DNA of 64,000 nucleotides from Mesorhizobium sp. M3A.F.Ca.ET.080.04.2.1 (GTDB lineage: Bacteria > Pseudomonadota > Alphaproteobacteria > Rhizobiales > Rhizobiaceae), in assembly GCF_003952525.1 (NCBI RefSeq), contig NZ_CP034451.1, positions 1,116,001 through 1,180,000 of the forward strand, read 5' to 3'. Shown here in pieces: positions 42,239 to 50,545 of this stretch. The notes below the pieces were generated by a model, which was not told where the DNA came from, did not search any database, and saw nothing but the letters and a program-made list of their open reading frames with translations. Made by a program: the position numbers and the translations under genes. Positions within the stretch are counted from its first letter, which is position 1, and each line of letters opens with the position of its first letter.

Positions 42239-43729
42239 TCACAAGGTCTTGCTGTCGAGCTGCCCGTTTTGCTTCATGAGTTCGATATAGGTCTTGGCCT
42301 GGGCGTTGCCGTGTTCGGCCGCCTTCAGGAACCACTTGGCTGCTTGCGGGTAATCCGGCTTGCCGCCAATCCCGCGGTAATAGAGCGTGCCAAGGCTGAA
42401 CTCGGCATCGACATTTCCCGCCTTGGCCGCTTCCAGCCACCACGTCTCGGCGGCTTTGTCGTCCCTGGCGATGCCCTTGCCATTGGCATAGGAGTACGCC
42501 ACCCACAATTGGGCCGTAACATCCCCCTGCTTGGCCGCCTTCAACCACCATTGCACCGCATTCGCATCACTCTGGGTCAGGCCAGCGCCTTTTGCATAGG
42601 CGGCACCCAGATTGAGCTGCGCGCTGGCATCGCCCTGATTGGCCGCCTTCAACCACCAAGACGCCGCTTCCGCGTCGCTCCGGGCCACACCTTTGCCTTG
42701 CGCATACATGCCGCCCAGACTGGATTGCGCAAAAGCGTCGCCTTGATTGGCCGCCTTGCTCATCCACGCAAATGCCTGAATGTCATCCCTGGCCACGCCT
42801 TGGCCCGCGGCGTAGGCGCCTGCAACGCTGGACTGCGCCTGATGAACGCCGCTGGTCGCGGCCTTCATCCACCATTGAAATGCCAGGCTATCGTCCTGCA
42901 CCATCCCCTCACCGAGGTGGTAGAGAACGCCGAGCATGTATTGGCCGTCTGCGTTTCCCTGATCCGCAGCCTTGCGAGCCCAGGTGGCGGCAAGCTGGCT
43001 GTTCTTGTCGACACCCAGACCGAACTTGTAGGCCGTGCTGAGAACATAGGCGGCTTCGGCATATCCCTTGTCGGCCGCCCTGCGAATCCACATCGCTCCG
43101 ATTTTGTCATCTTTCTTGATGCCCAGACCCTTAAAGTAGGCTTGACCGAGACTGTACGCGGCCTCGACACTTCCCGCATCGATCGCCTTGCGCCACCAAT
43201 AGAGCGCTTGCTCATCGCTTTTGGTTAGCCCCTGGCCTCGAGAATAGAGAACGCCGAGCTGGTACTCACCATTTGCATTGCCCTTGTCCGCCGCTTCTCT
43301 CGCCAAACTGGCAGCAAGCCGATCGTCCTTGGCGACACCGCGCCCGAGAGAATACGCCTGACTAAGCGCAGCCGCAGCCTCCGCATTTCCTTGGTCGGCA
43401 GACTTGCGCCACCAGAAGACCGCCTGCTCGTCGTTCTGTTCGGTTCCCTCGCCGCGCCAGTGCATCGCGCCAAGGTAGCCCTGCGAATCCCGGTTGCCCA
43501 TTTTCGCCAACAACGACAGCTGACGAAATTCTTCGCTGTAGTCCTTGGCTAGGGCGGCAGCTTGCATCTTCCTTATGGCAGACCATTGCACATAATAATT
43601 TCGCACAGGCCCGAGCAGCGCAAAGGTGGCCAGCAATAGCAGGATTATCGGTAGAATTTTTCTGCGACGCCGCACAGGCGGACTGATGGCAGTCGTGTCC
43701 GCTTCAAGCGGCCAGTCGTTCTTGCTCAC
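42239..43729 (-). CDS. Membrane-anchored Sel1-repeat protein
   Basis: The product is 496 residues from the GTG at 43727-43729 (GGGGG just upstream); a GTG at 43753 has no ribosome site. After 20 polar residues comes one transmembrane helix (ILPIILLLLATFALL). From about residue 75 there are eleven full 36-residue Sel1 repeats and a partial twelfth, each with the pattern LG..Y..G.G...D...A..WW.KAA..G. Sel1 proteins are scaffolds, often for cell-envelope or signalling complexes; in rhizobia ExoR is the known example. The repeat tract is at the cytoplasmic or periplasmic side depending on orientation, with positive RRRRK before the helix favouring outside. Confidence 0.9.
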   Translation of the reverse strand: MSKNDWPLEADTTAISPPVRRRRKILPIILLLLATFALLGPVRNYYVQWSAIRKMQAAALAKDYSEEFRQLSLLAKMGNRDSQGYLGAMHWRGEGTEQNDEQAVFWWRKSADQGNAEAAAALSQAYSLGRGVAKDDRLAASLAREAADKGNANGEYQLGVLYSRGQGLTKSDEQALYWWRKAIDAGSVEAAYSLGQAYFKGLGIKKDDKIGAMWIRRAADKGYAEAAYVLSTAYKFGLGVDKNSQLAATWARKAADQGNADGQYMLGVLYHLGEGMVQDDSLAFQWWMKAATSGVHQAQSSVAGAYAAGQGVARDDIQAFAWMSKAANQGDAFAQSSLGGMYAQGKGVARSDAEAASWWLKAANQGDASAQLNLGAAYAKGAGLTQSDANAVQWWLKAAKQGDVTAQLWVAYSYANGKGIARDDKAAETWWLEAAKAGNVDAEFSLGTLYYRGIGGKPDYPQAAKWFLKAAEHGNAQAKTYIELMKQNGQLDSKTL

Positions 43730-43812
43730 CGTCCCCCACCCACTTGCAGCCACCAGTAATCATTAGCGCAAGTCGCGCTGTTCTGGAATATGGGCGCTGA
43801 TGTATGCTTCCG

Positions 43813-45414
43813 TTACTCCGGCGCGCCCGCGAACAGCACCACGCCATCCCCTCCCGTTGCCGGCCAGCCGCGGATGGTGCGGTCGATGCCGCCGGTGAGC
43901 AGCGTGCCGTCGGCGGCGAAGGCGACCGAATAGATCGGGCCGGTGCCGGGGTCGAATTCGGCGATCTCGGCGCCGGTCTCCATATTCCAGATCCTTGCCG
44001 TGCCGTCGAGCGAGCCCGATGCCAGCCGCTTGCCGTCGGCGGACAGCGCTAGCGAGTAGACGGTGCCGGAATGACCGTCCAAGCGGCCGACCTCCTTGAA
44101 GCTGTCGAGGTCCCAGAGCTTGATCGTGTAGTCGCCGCTGCCGGTCACCACATGATGGCCGTCGGCGGTGAAGACGGCGCCATAGGTGCCGCGCTCATGG
44201 CCGTGCCAGCTGCGCAGTTGCTTGCCGGCGACAATGTCCCAGAGCTTCAGCTCGCCGTCGATGCTGCCGGTGAGCGCCCTGGTGCCGTCAGGCGAGACGG
44301 CGACGGAACTGACCGGCCACTGGTGTCCGGGCATCACATGCAAGGCCAAGCCCTTCTCGATGTCCCAGACAATGACCTTGCCGGTGCTGTCGTGGCCGCT
44401 GACGGCGCGCTTGCCGTCCGGGGTGATCGCCAGCTTGTTGACACCGCCGTTCAGGCCTGACGAGAAGACACGCAGCACGGTGCCATCCGATAGCCGGCGC
44501 AGCACGATCTCGCCGTCGTCGCCGCCGGTGAGCGCGCTTTTCCCGTCGGGCATGAAGAGTGCTGCGCGCGCCATGTCCTTGTGCTCGCCGAGATTGCGGA
44601 TCAGCCGCTTGCCGTCGATGTCCCAGAGCTTGATCATGCGGTCGGTGCTGGCGCTCAGGATCTCGTGGCCATCGGGCGAGACCGCCAGCCAGACGACGGC
44701 ATCGCGATGGCCGTCCGGCGCGGTCGGCTGGGTGGGCGGCGAAGGCGGCGGCGCCACCGTCACCGGCGGCGTGGCGGGCGGCAACGCGATTTGCTGGGTG
44801 GCAGCTGCGGGTGCCGGGGCCGTCTCTTGCGTCGACGGCTGGGCTGGCGTCGACGGCGGCGATCGCGGAGGATGCGCCAGGTCGGGCGGCACCTCGGCCA
44901 AGGGCACCTGGGGAAGCGTCGGCTGGGCAGGCGTCGCGATGGGCTCGGCGGGCGGGGTCGCTGCCTTTTCCTGAGCAGGGCTGGCCGGCTGCGGAGCTGG
45001 CGCAGGCTCTATCGGCGTCGCGGGCGCTGCCGGGGCGGCGACTTCCCTGGATTGTGCCGGTTCGCCGCTCGGCGCAAACCAGGCACCGGTCTGGTCGGCG
45101 ACGATCGCCAGCACGGCAAGCAGCGGCACGGTAAGCACGATGCCGCGCAGCCGAGGACGCCCGGCCGGCGCGATCTCGGCATCGCGGCCGAACAGCGGCG
45201 CCGACGGGTCATGCCTCGCGGCGGCCGGCAGCAGGCCGGCGATGAACAGCAGCCCGGCCATGACCGAGAGCAGGCCGGCCGCGCCGAACAACTCGGAACG
45301 AAGCGAGGCGAAGCCTTCCAGGCCGGGCCCGAGCGCGAGATAGAGCTTGGCGAAGCAGGCGGCGCCGACAGCCAACATCACCAGCGCCAGCAGCCTGTCG
45401 GTCGATCTTCGCAT
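43813..45414 (-). CDS. Membrane-anchored WD40 beta-propeller protein
   Basis: The product is 533 residues with GGGGGGAGAACCG before the ATG. Three hydrophobic segments (about residues 8-28, 42-64 and 88-106) anchor the N-terminus. A long Pro/Ala linker follows (residues about 115-235, for example PAQPTLPQVPLAEVPPD). The last 300 residues carry seven WD40 blades, six with a plain S/T-PDG-x-x-x-x-S/T-G...WD pattern, enough for a closed propeller. It is a protein-interaction module on the membrane; partners are unknown. It lies directly upstream of the Sel1 gene on the same strand. Confidence 0.9.
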   Translation of the reverse strand: MRRSTDRLLALVMLAVGAACFAKLYLALGPGLEGFASLRSELFGAAGLLSVMAGLLFIAGLLPAAARHDPSAPLFGRDAEIAPAGRPRLRGIVLTVPLLAVLAIVADQTGAWFAPSGEPAQSREVAAPAAPATPIEPAPAPQPASPAQEKAATPPAEPIATPAQPTLPQVPLAEVPPDLAHPPRSPPSTPAQPSTQETAPAPAAATQQIALPPATPPVTVAPPPSPPTQPTAPDGHRDAVVWLAVSPDGHEILSASTDRMIKLWDIDGKRLIRNLGEHKDMARAALFMPDGKSALTGGDDGEIVLRRLSDGTVLRVFSSGLNGGVNKLAITPDGKRAVSGHDSTGKVIVWDIEKGLALHVMPGHQWPVSSVAVSPDGTRALTGSIDGELKLWDIVAGKQLRSWHGHERGTYGAVFTADGHHVVTGSGDYTIKLWDLDSFKEVGRLDGHSGTVYSLALSADGKRLASGSLDGTARIWNMETGAEIAEFDPGTGPIYSVAFAADGTLLTGGIDRTIRGWPATGGDGVVLFAGAPE

Positions 45415-45471
45415 CGGTTCTCCCCCCGGGCCGAGCGCATCTCCATGCTGGGAGAAGCGATTTCACCAGCT

Positions 45472-45508
45472 TAGAGCGGTTCACCGTTTCAGGGAAACGG
45501 CACCGCCG
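45472..45508. repeat. Short rhizobial palindrome (AGAGCGGTTCACCGTTTC type)
   Basis: AGCGGTTCACCGTTTC and GAAACGGCACCGCC pair around AGG with a few mismatches. This element type recurs between genes in rhizobia. Confidence 0.6.
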
Positions 45509-45633
45509 CAAGAGCCGGAATCGACAGGAGAGCACATAAGCCTGCCGCCGTCGGTGATGCCCTTCACGTTCGTGACCACGGCTAGGTTGCAGATTTTCTC
45601 GCCTCGCGACGCCAATATCTGGGCAAAGGTGGA
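45481..45633 (-). other. Protein-like fragment without a start codon
   Basis: Between a stop upstream and the TGA at 45481 the frame reads STFAQILASRGEKICNLAVV and continues TNVKGITDGGRLMCSPVDSG to a Cys. The composition is protein-like with three Cys. Its last residues lie in the palindrome at 45472-45508. No ATG with a ribosome site is present, so it may be a remnant of a gene. Confidence 0.25.
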
Positions 45634-45771
45634 CTGCGCTGCTGGTCAAGTGTTGACGGCGTGCAACAGAAGTCCGAATTCCTCAAGAATAAACAGGAAC
45701 ATCCGCCCGCTTCGTTGACAGCAGACCGGCATGTGACATTATCCGCCGGGGATTTTCAGGAGAGACACGGC

Positions 45772-45861
45772 ATGAAGAGGACCTACGAGAAGCCCATTGT
45801 CGTCCGGAAAGGCAAGCTTTCGGCTATCACGGCAAACGCTCCGGTATCGGGCGCGGATTGA
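45772..45861 (+). CDS. Lasso/RiPP-type leader peptide, copy 1 (29 residues)
   Basis: The ATG at 45772 has CAGGAGAG eight bases upstream. The leader carries TYEKPIVVRKGKLSAIT, the YxxPxLxxxGxLxxxT pattern of lasso-peptide and related rhizobial RiPP precursors, with Ile for Val at one position. What follows is only ANAPVSGAD, eight or nine residues. The T-x boundary would give a core of NAPVSGAD with Asp at position 8. The first residue is not the usual Gly, Ala, Ser or Cys, and there is no tail to thread. No cyclase, protease or RRE gene is near. It is tandem with copy 2. Confidence 0.7.
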   Translation: MKRTYEKPIVVRKGKLSAITANAPVSGAD

Positions 45862-45931
45862 TCGGCGCAGGTTTCGAACGTGACACCTTTGCCTTGAGCG
45901 TTTCGCCAAGGCGCTGCAGGGGGATTGAACC

Positions 45932-46042
45932 ATGAAGAAGAGCTACGAGAAGCCCAGCTTGGTCCGCAAGGGCAAGCTGTCCGCGATCACCGCCGGCAAC
46001 GGCGCTTCGATCATAACGCCTCCGCCTCCGCCTCCAGCCTGA
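45932..46042 (+). CDS. Lasso/RiPP-type leader peptide, copy 2 (36 residues)
   Basis: The ATG at 45932 follows GGGGGATTGAACC. The leader reads SYEKPSLVRKGKLSAITA, nearly identical to copy 1, while the tail differs completely: GNGASIITPPPPPPA, ending in a run of six Pro. Conserved leader with a variable tail is the hallmark of a precursor family. Only 70 bases separate it from copy 1, so a tandem duplication with tail divergence is likely. The poly-Pro tail has no Asp or Glu for a lasso ring; a linear or unmodified product is possible. Confidence 0.7.
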   Translation: MKKSYEKPSLVRKGKLSAITAGNGASIITPPPPPPA

Positions 46043-46203
46043 TCTACCCGTTTCGCATCATCAGGACCGGCATCACGCGGCGCTTCGTTTGGTGCGGCGG
46101 GGTTTTTGATGTCGGGCGCTTGAGGCGTCGTGCTGAAGAACAGATCCAGCTGACGCGCTTAAGTCGTTCGTCTTGATGGGAAATTGCTCTGGGCATTAGG
46201 CGC

Positions 46204-47382
46204 TCAACGCGCCAGCACCAGGTCGTCCAGCACAAGCTGCCAACAATGCCTGGTGGAGATGCGCACGCGCGTCACAGCCTTCAGCATCGGCGCGTAATGC
46301 ACCGGCGCCAGCGCCGAGAGCACGATTTCGTCGCTGCCGACCAGTTCATCGCCCAACCAGCTTTCGATCAACGCCACCTCGCCTTCCGAGGCCAGCCATG
46401 CCGCGGTGAGCATCACCGAATGGAAGCCGAAGGGCGAGGCGGCGCCGAACTCTGCGGCATGGCCGCTGCTGGTATAGGCGCTGTGATTGCCCGAACTGTT
46501 GCCGTTCAGATAGCCGTGGCTGTCCTTGACGTAGTTCCTGGCGATGGCGTTGAGGTTGCGCCAGTCGAGCCCGCCATAGCCGGACGGGATCTTCTGGAAC
46601 GCCAGCGGCGTGACATCGTCGAAGCCGATCGTCTCGAGCGCGGCGTCGGCGGCGATCGCATCCGGCCGCAACCGGCCGAGGTCGATGGGGTAAGCCGATA
46701 GCGCCAGGCGCCGGTCGAGGCCGGAGCCCGAAACCCTGAGCATGTCGGCTCCCGCGGGAAGATCGACGAGGAAGTTGCCGGGCGTGAGCTGCCTGGTCTG
46801 CAAAACCCCACCGCCGCCCAGAAGCACAAGTGTTGCCTCGGCCGCCGCCATGCCGCGCACGAAGCGTGCGGGGACAAGGCCGACCGCCTTCGGCAGGTCC
46901 TCGCCGGCAAGACCCGCGGGCGAGCCCGGCAGTTCATCGAGGCGCAGCGTCTGGGTCTCGTTGCCGGTGCTGACGCGCCAACCTTTCGGCACCGAGACGG
47001 AGAACCGATAGGCGCCGGCGTTGCGCAGGATCGCGCGGCGCTTGCTCGCCGACATGACGAAATTGGCGAAGCCGCCATTGTTGGTGCGCACCGCGGCGAG
47101 GAAGGCGCCGCTGTCGTCGAACGCCCGCACCACGATGCCGCCCATCGGCCGGTCGGCCAGGCCGAACCTGCCGTCGCCGTCGACATCCATGAACACGAAG
47201 GACGAAAAATTGAGCCCGCCGCCTTTGCCGCGCCAGTTGGTGCGGGACGCATAGTCGCGAGCCGGGTCGGCGCTGCCGCGCGCCTTGCGGCGCCTGCGGC
47301 GCAGATGAAAGGTGAGCAAGACGAGGGCGACGGCGCCGATGAGGACGAGGATAGAGACGAGGACGACGAGGGCGTCAGCCAT
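46204..47382 (-). CDS. SdrD-B-like/PEP-CTERM-type envelope protein, membrane-anchored
   Basis: The product is 392 residues. An N-terminal transmembrane helix (LVVLVSILVLIGAVALVLLT) is followed by RRRRRK, so the rest lies on the cytoplasmic side by the positive-inside rule, or the anchor acts as an uncleaved signal. Residues about 60-165 resemble an SdrD B-like repeat: FVFMDVDGDGRFGLADRPMG, then GGFANFVMSASKRR and GAYRFSVSVPKGW. The C-terminal half has FDDVTPLAFQKIPSGYGGLD, a motif of choice-of-anchor and PEP-CTERM-linked domains, and ends WQLVLDDLVLAR. Function unknown; carbohydrate or surface binding is a guess. It is convergent with the RiPP-like peptides. Confidence 0.75.
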   Translation of the reverse strand: MADALVVLVSILVLIGAVALVLLTFHLRRRRRKARGSADPARDYASRTNWRGKGGGLNFSSFVFMDVDGDGRFGLADRPMGGIVVRAFDDSGAFLAAVRTNNGGFANFVMSASKRRAILRNAGAYRFSVSVPKGWRVSTGNETQTLRLDELPGSPAGLAGEDLPKAVGLVPARFVRGMAAAEATLVLLGGGGVLQTRQLTPGNFLVDLPAGADMLRVSGSGLDRRLALSAYPIDLGRLRPDAIAADAALETIGFDDVTPLAFQKIPSGYGGLDWRNLNAIARNYVKDSHGYLNGNSSGNHSAYTSSGHAAEFGAASPFGFHSVMLTAAWLASEGEVALIESWLGDELVGSDEIVLSALAPVHYAPMLKAVTRVRISTRHCWQLVLDDLVLAR

Positions 47383-47538
47383 GGCGGAAGCGCGAGGGCG
47401 AAAGAAGAATATCCAGAATGACAGGCATAAATCGGAGTCCCCCCTTTAAGTCCGGCAAAACTAACGTGAGAGATCGTTGGCGCACAACGGACACTGGCGA
47501 GATGTTGGCAGTAAGGCCGAGATGTCGGCGGGACAGCG

Positions 47539-47568
47539 CCCCCCTCTGTCCTGCCGGACAGAGGGGGG
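47539..47568. repeat. Family A derived perfect hairpin
   Basis: CCCCCCTCTGTCC and GGACAGAGGGGGG form a perfect 13-base-pair stem around TGCC. It equals the outer part of one family A arm joined to its own inverted outer part, with the inner GGGGAGAT part lost. Confidence 0.8.
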
Positions 47569-47605
47569 TGGGCGGGAACCCGGCGTTTGATCGCTTTAAA
47601 TAGCC

Positions 47606-48376
47606 TCACCCCAACTCCACCCACACCGGGGCATGATCGCTGGCGTTGCCCTCGCCGCGCACCTCGCGGTCGATGCCCGCACCCTTCAGCTTTCGCGCCA
47701 GCTTCTTCGACAGCAGGATGTGGTCGAGCCTGAGCCCCGCGTCGCGCGGCCAGCGGTTCCGGCGATAATCCCAGAAGGTGTAGAGCGTCTGCTTGGGGAA
47801 GACTTTTCGCAGCGCGTCGGTCCAGCCCTGCTCGAGCAGCGCTGAAAAGGCGGCGCGGCTTTCAGGCTGCACCAGCGCGTTGTCGTCATAGGAGCGCGTG
47901 GCGTAGATGTCGCGCGGCTCGGGCACGATGTTGAAATCGCCGGCGAGCACCACCGGCAGGCCGGTGTCGAGGAGTTCGGCGGCATGCGCTGCGAAGCGTT
48001 CGTGCCAGGCGAGCTTGTATGAAAATTTCGGCCCCGGCTGCGGGTTGCCGTTGGGCGCATAGAGGCAGCCGATGACGATGCCATTGACCGCCGCCTCGAT
48101 GTAGCGCGCCTGCCGGTCGGCGTCGTCGCCGGGCAGCGCGTCACGCGTCAGCACCGGTTCGGAGCCGCGCGCCAGGATGGCGACGCCGTTCCAGGTCGGC
48201 TCGCCCTTCCACACCGCCCCATAGCCGGCCTTGGCGAGCCGGCTCAGCGGGAACTGCGTGTCGCGCGCCTTGAGTTCCTGCAGGCAGACGACATCGGGTT
48301 TTGCCTTGGCAAGCCAGGCCAGCAGGTTTTCGAGGCGGCTGTTGATGTTGTTGATGTTGAAGGTGGCGAGTTTCAT
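47606..48376 (-). CDS. xth: Exodeoxyribonuclease III
   Basis: The product is 256 residues, full length for the family. The motifs are NINNINSRLENLLAWL, the metal-binding Glu in VVCLQELKARD, YAPNGNP, the catalytic AGDFNIVPEPRD, WDYRRNRWPRDAGLRLDHIL and the terminal GNASDHAPVWVEL. It is an AP endonuclease and 3'-5' exonuclease in base-excision repair, in the cytoplasm. It is followed by the hydrolase gene on the same strand only after a long repeat, so it is probably its own transcript. Confidence 0.95.
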   Translation of the reverse strand: MKLATFNINNINSRLENLLAWLAKAKPDVVCLQELKARDTQFPLSRLAKAGYGAVWKGEPTWNGVAILARGSEPVLTRDALPGDDADRQARYIEAAVNGIVIGCLYAPNGNPQPGPKFSYKLAWHERFAAHAAELLDTGLPVVLAGDFNIVPEPRDIYATRSYDDNALVQPESRAAFSALLEQGWTDALRKVFPKQTLYTFWDYRRNRWPRDAGLRLDHILLSKKLARKLKGAGIDREVRGEGNASDHAPVWVELG

Positions 48377-48397
48377 TTGCCGGGGACGCTTTTCGCT

Positions 48398-48543
48398 TCG
48401 TCATCCTCGGGCTTGGCCCGAGGATCCATGCCGTGACGCTCGCCGTGGAACGCGGCGGGGCAGAATTCTGAACTGTTGCAGCGGTTTGGCGTCACGGCAT
48501 GGATCCTAGGGTCTGCGCGCGTCGCTTCGCCCTAGGATGACGA
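48398..48543. repeat. Long palindromic intergenic element (family C)
   Basis: TCGTCATCCTCGGGCTTGGC...ATCCATGCCGTGACG and CGTCACGGCATGGATCCTAG...CCTAGGATGACGA are inverted copies around a centre of about 50 bases. The type is widespread in alphaproteobacteria. The right arm includes the stop codon and last codons of the adjacent hydrolase. Confidence 0.75.
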
Positions 48544-49185
48544 GCCGGAGGGCTGCGCGAATTTAGCGCCGATTGTCTCCGCCACCGTCTTCAGATGATC
48601 CGCCGTCGAAAAACCGGAGATCGCCTTGCGCGGCTTCAGATCGTGGTCGCCGTCCTCCAACCAGATCACCTCTATTGCCGCCGACAGGCCGTAGGTCGCC
48701 ACCTCGTCCCTGGTGCCGAACTCGTCGCGCGTGCCTTGAAAAATCAGCGTCGGCGTTTTCAGGTCGGCGAGATGCTTTGTGCGCAACTGCTCCGGCTTGC
48801 CCGGCGGATGGAAGGGATAGCCGAGGCAGACCAGGCCGGCGATCTCGCCCTTGGCGAACATCTCGTCGGCGACCATGGAGGCGACGCGCCCGCCCATCGA
48901 CTTGCCGCCGATGATGAGCTTGCCGCTCACGCCCTTGGCGCGCAGATCGGCGATCGCCTTGATGTATTCCGGGTTCACCGTCTCGGCTCTGGGCGGCGGC
49001 TTGCGGTGCCCGTAGCGGCGCGCCGCCATGTAGTGGAATTCGAAACGCGCGACGCGGAAACCGGCGGCAGCGAGCGCCTTGGCGGTGGCGGCCATCGAGG
49101 CGGAGTCCATTGGCGCGCCGGCCCCGTGAGCGAGCAGGATGGTGACGGGAGCGGTGTCGGGGCCATCGAAGAGGAAGTGGGTCAC
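48532..49185 (-). CDS. Alpha/beta hydrolase (dienelactone-hydrolase/Tex30-like)
   Basis: The product is 217 residues from the GTG at 49183-49185, with AGAGG seven bases before. A longer frame exists but its first 40 residues are translated repeat (DLPPCGGDARQGRGG), so it is rejected. The fold has LLAHGAGAPMDSASMAATAK, the nucleophile Ser in IIGGKSMGGRVASM, LIFQGTRDEFGT and DGDHDLKPRK for the Asp and His. The substrate is unknown. The last residues (SGSSS) lie in the family C element, so the insertion may have altered the C-terminus. Confidence 0.88.
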   Translation of the reverse strand: MTHFLFDGPDTAPVTILLAHGAGAPMDSASMAATAKALAAAGFRVARFEFHYMAARRYGHRKPPPRAETVNPEYIKAIADLRAKGVSGKLIIGGKSMGGRVASMVADEMFAKGEIAGLVCLGYPFHPPGKPEQLRTKHLADLKTPTLIFQGTRDEFGTRDEVATYGLSAAIEVIWLEDGDHDLKPRKAISGFSTADHLKTVAETIGAKFAQPSGSSS

Positions 49186-49219
49186 GGGGTGGCCTCTATA
49201 GCCTCTATAGAGAGGCCGA

Positions 49220-49385
49220 GTTCCGTCGCGCCCCCCTCTGCCCTGCCGGGCATCTCCCCCGCAAGGGGGGAGATCAGCAGTTCGGGCGCCCTGCCCATTC
49301 CACAAACGTTGGAGATTGGCGAAAGCGGCAGAGCGCTCAATCTCCCCCCTTGCGGGGGAGATGTCCGGCAGGACAGAGGGGGGTG
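49220..49385. repeat. Composite palindromic element, family A (core type)
   Basis: Arms at 49226-49274 and 49339-49385 flank a core CACAAACGTTGGAGATTGGCGAAAG. It lies between the TPR gene end and the hydrolase start. Confidence 0.85.
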
Positions 49386-49405
49386 TTCAAGCGCAAACAT
49401 CTCGC

Positions 49406-50545
49406 TCACCCCGCCGTGCGCGCCATATGCAAATCCACGAACTGGATCCCCTTTTGCGCCAGCCTTGCCCATTCGGACACCGCATCCAGCTCCAGATACC
49501 GCACCCACAGCCGGCGCGCCTCTGCCAGGTTGCCGGCGTCGAACTCCAGCCGGGCCAGATTGAAGACCGGGTCGGCATAAGCCTTGTCGAGCGCGATCGC
49601 CTTCTGCAGATGCCGCCGCGCCGACGCCACCTTGCCCTCGTCACTCATTAGTCCGGCGAGGTTGAACCAGGCTTCGACGAAGCCGGGATCGAGCTTTATC
49701 GCGCGGGCGTAATCGTGTGCGGCTTCCGCCGCGCGGCCGGCGCCGCGCAGGCAGTTGGCGCGGTTGAAGGCGGCGATGGCGTCTTTCGGGTCGATCGCCA
49801 GGCAGCGCTGGTAGAGCGCGGCCGCATCGTCGTGGCGCCCCTCTTCTTCCGCCGCTTCGGCCTCGGCGAACAGCTCCTCCAGCGTGTCGTCTCCAGACAC
49901 TCCCGAATTTGGGGAACCGAGGTCGAACAGCAGCTGGCCGTCGAGCTCGCTCGTCCCGTCGTCGAGATAGATCGCGTCGGGGCGGCCGTGCTGCGAGCCG
50001 AGATTGAGCGACTTGGCGGTGAGCGAGGCGACCGGGCCGGAGCGATGGACCGAGCGCGCGATCGCGCCCCAGCCGGCGCCGCTGGCGATCAGCCCGGCAT
50101 ATTTGCGCGCCAGGATCAGATCGCGGAAGGAATAGGGTTCGGCGTCATGCTCGAAGGCGTCGAACAGCGACAGCAAGTCGAGATCCGCGCCGGCCAGCCG
50201 CGACTGGTCGATGAGCGACTGCCGGGACAGCGATGACGTCTCCGGCGCCTTGATAAGCCCAAGCAGGCGCAGGAAGCCGTTCTCGCTGATCAGTTCGCGC
50301 CCGGCCTCGCGCTCGGCTCTTGCCCGGCGCTCGATGGCGGCATCGCCGGTTCTCGTCATGGCGGCCTTGGCGAGTAGGGTTCGGCCGAACACGACATGGG
50401 TGGTGCGCCGCGTGACGCCGCGCCTCAATTCGGCATGGCGGCGCTCGACCTCGCGCGCGGCAAGCCGCAATGGAAAGGCGGCCAGAGCGCCGACGACGCC
50501 GAAGACGGCGCCCGGAACGATGACTGGCCCCGTGGTTGCCGTCAC
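49406..50545 (-). CDS. TPR protein overlapping Ku
   Basis: The product is up to 379 residues from a GTG that overlaps the Ku stop by four bases (GTGA). The ATG at 50357-50359 (MTRTGDAAIERRARAERE) gives a shorter form. The conserved central part has SFRDLILARKYAGLIASGAG and WGAIARSVHRSGPVASL, which resembles a MerR-like helix-turn-helix used in a known rhizobial family. Three TPR units follow from about 240: DDAAALYQRCLAIDPKDAIA, AAEAAHDYARAIKLDPGFVE, ASARRHLQKAIALDKAYADP. Coupling to Ku suggests a link with double-strand-break repair, but that is inference from position. Confidence 0.82.
   Translation of the reverse strand: MTATTGPVIVPGAVFGVVGALAAFPLRLAAREVERRHAELRRGVTRRTTHVVFGRTLLAKAAMTRTGDAAIERRARAEREAGRELISENGFLRLLGLIKAPETSSLSRQSLIDQSRLAGADLDLLSLFDAFEHDAEPYSFRDLILARKYAGLIASGAGWGAIARSVHRSGPVASLTAKSLNLGSQHGRPDAIYLDDGTSELDGQLLFDLGSPNSGVSGDDTLEELFAEAEAAEEEGRHDDAAALYQRCLAIDPKDAIAAFNRANCLRGAGRAAEAAHDYARAIKLDPGFVEAWFNLAGLMSDEGKVASARRHLQKAIALDKAYADPVFNLARLEFDAGNLAEARRLWVRYLELDAVSEWARLAQKGIQFVDLHMARTAG

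Noticed and set aside
45772..46042. Classical lasso-peptide cluster
   Set aside because: Leader patterns fit, but no cyclase, RRE, leader peptidase or exporter lies in the window and the cores do not fit, so only orphan precursors are claimed.
49186..49305. Forty-residue N-terminal extension of the alpha/beta hydrolase
   Set aside because: It is a translation of the family A element (DLPPCGGDARQGRGG); the same string appears in frames through other copies.
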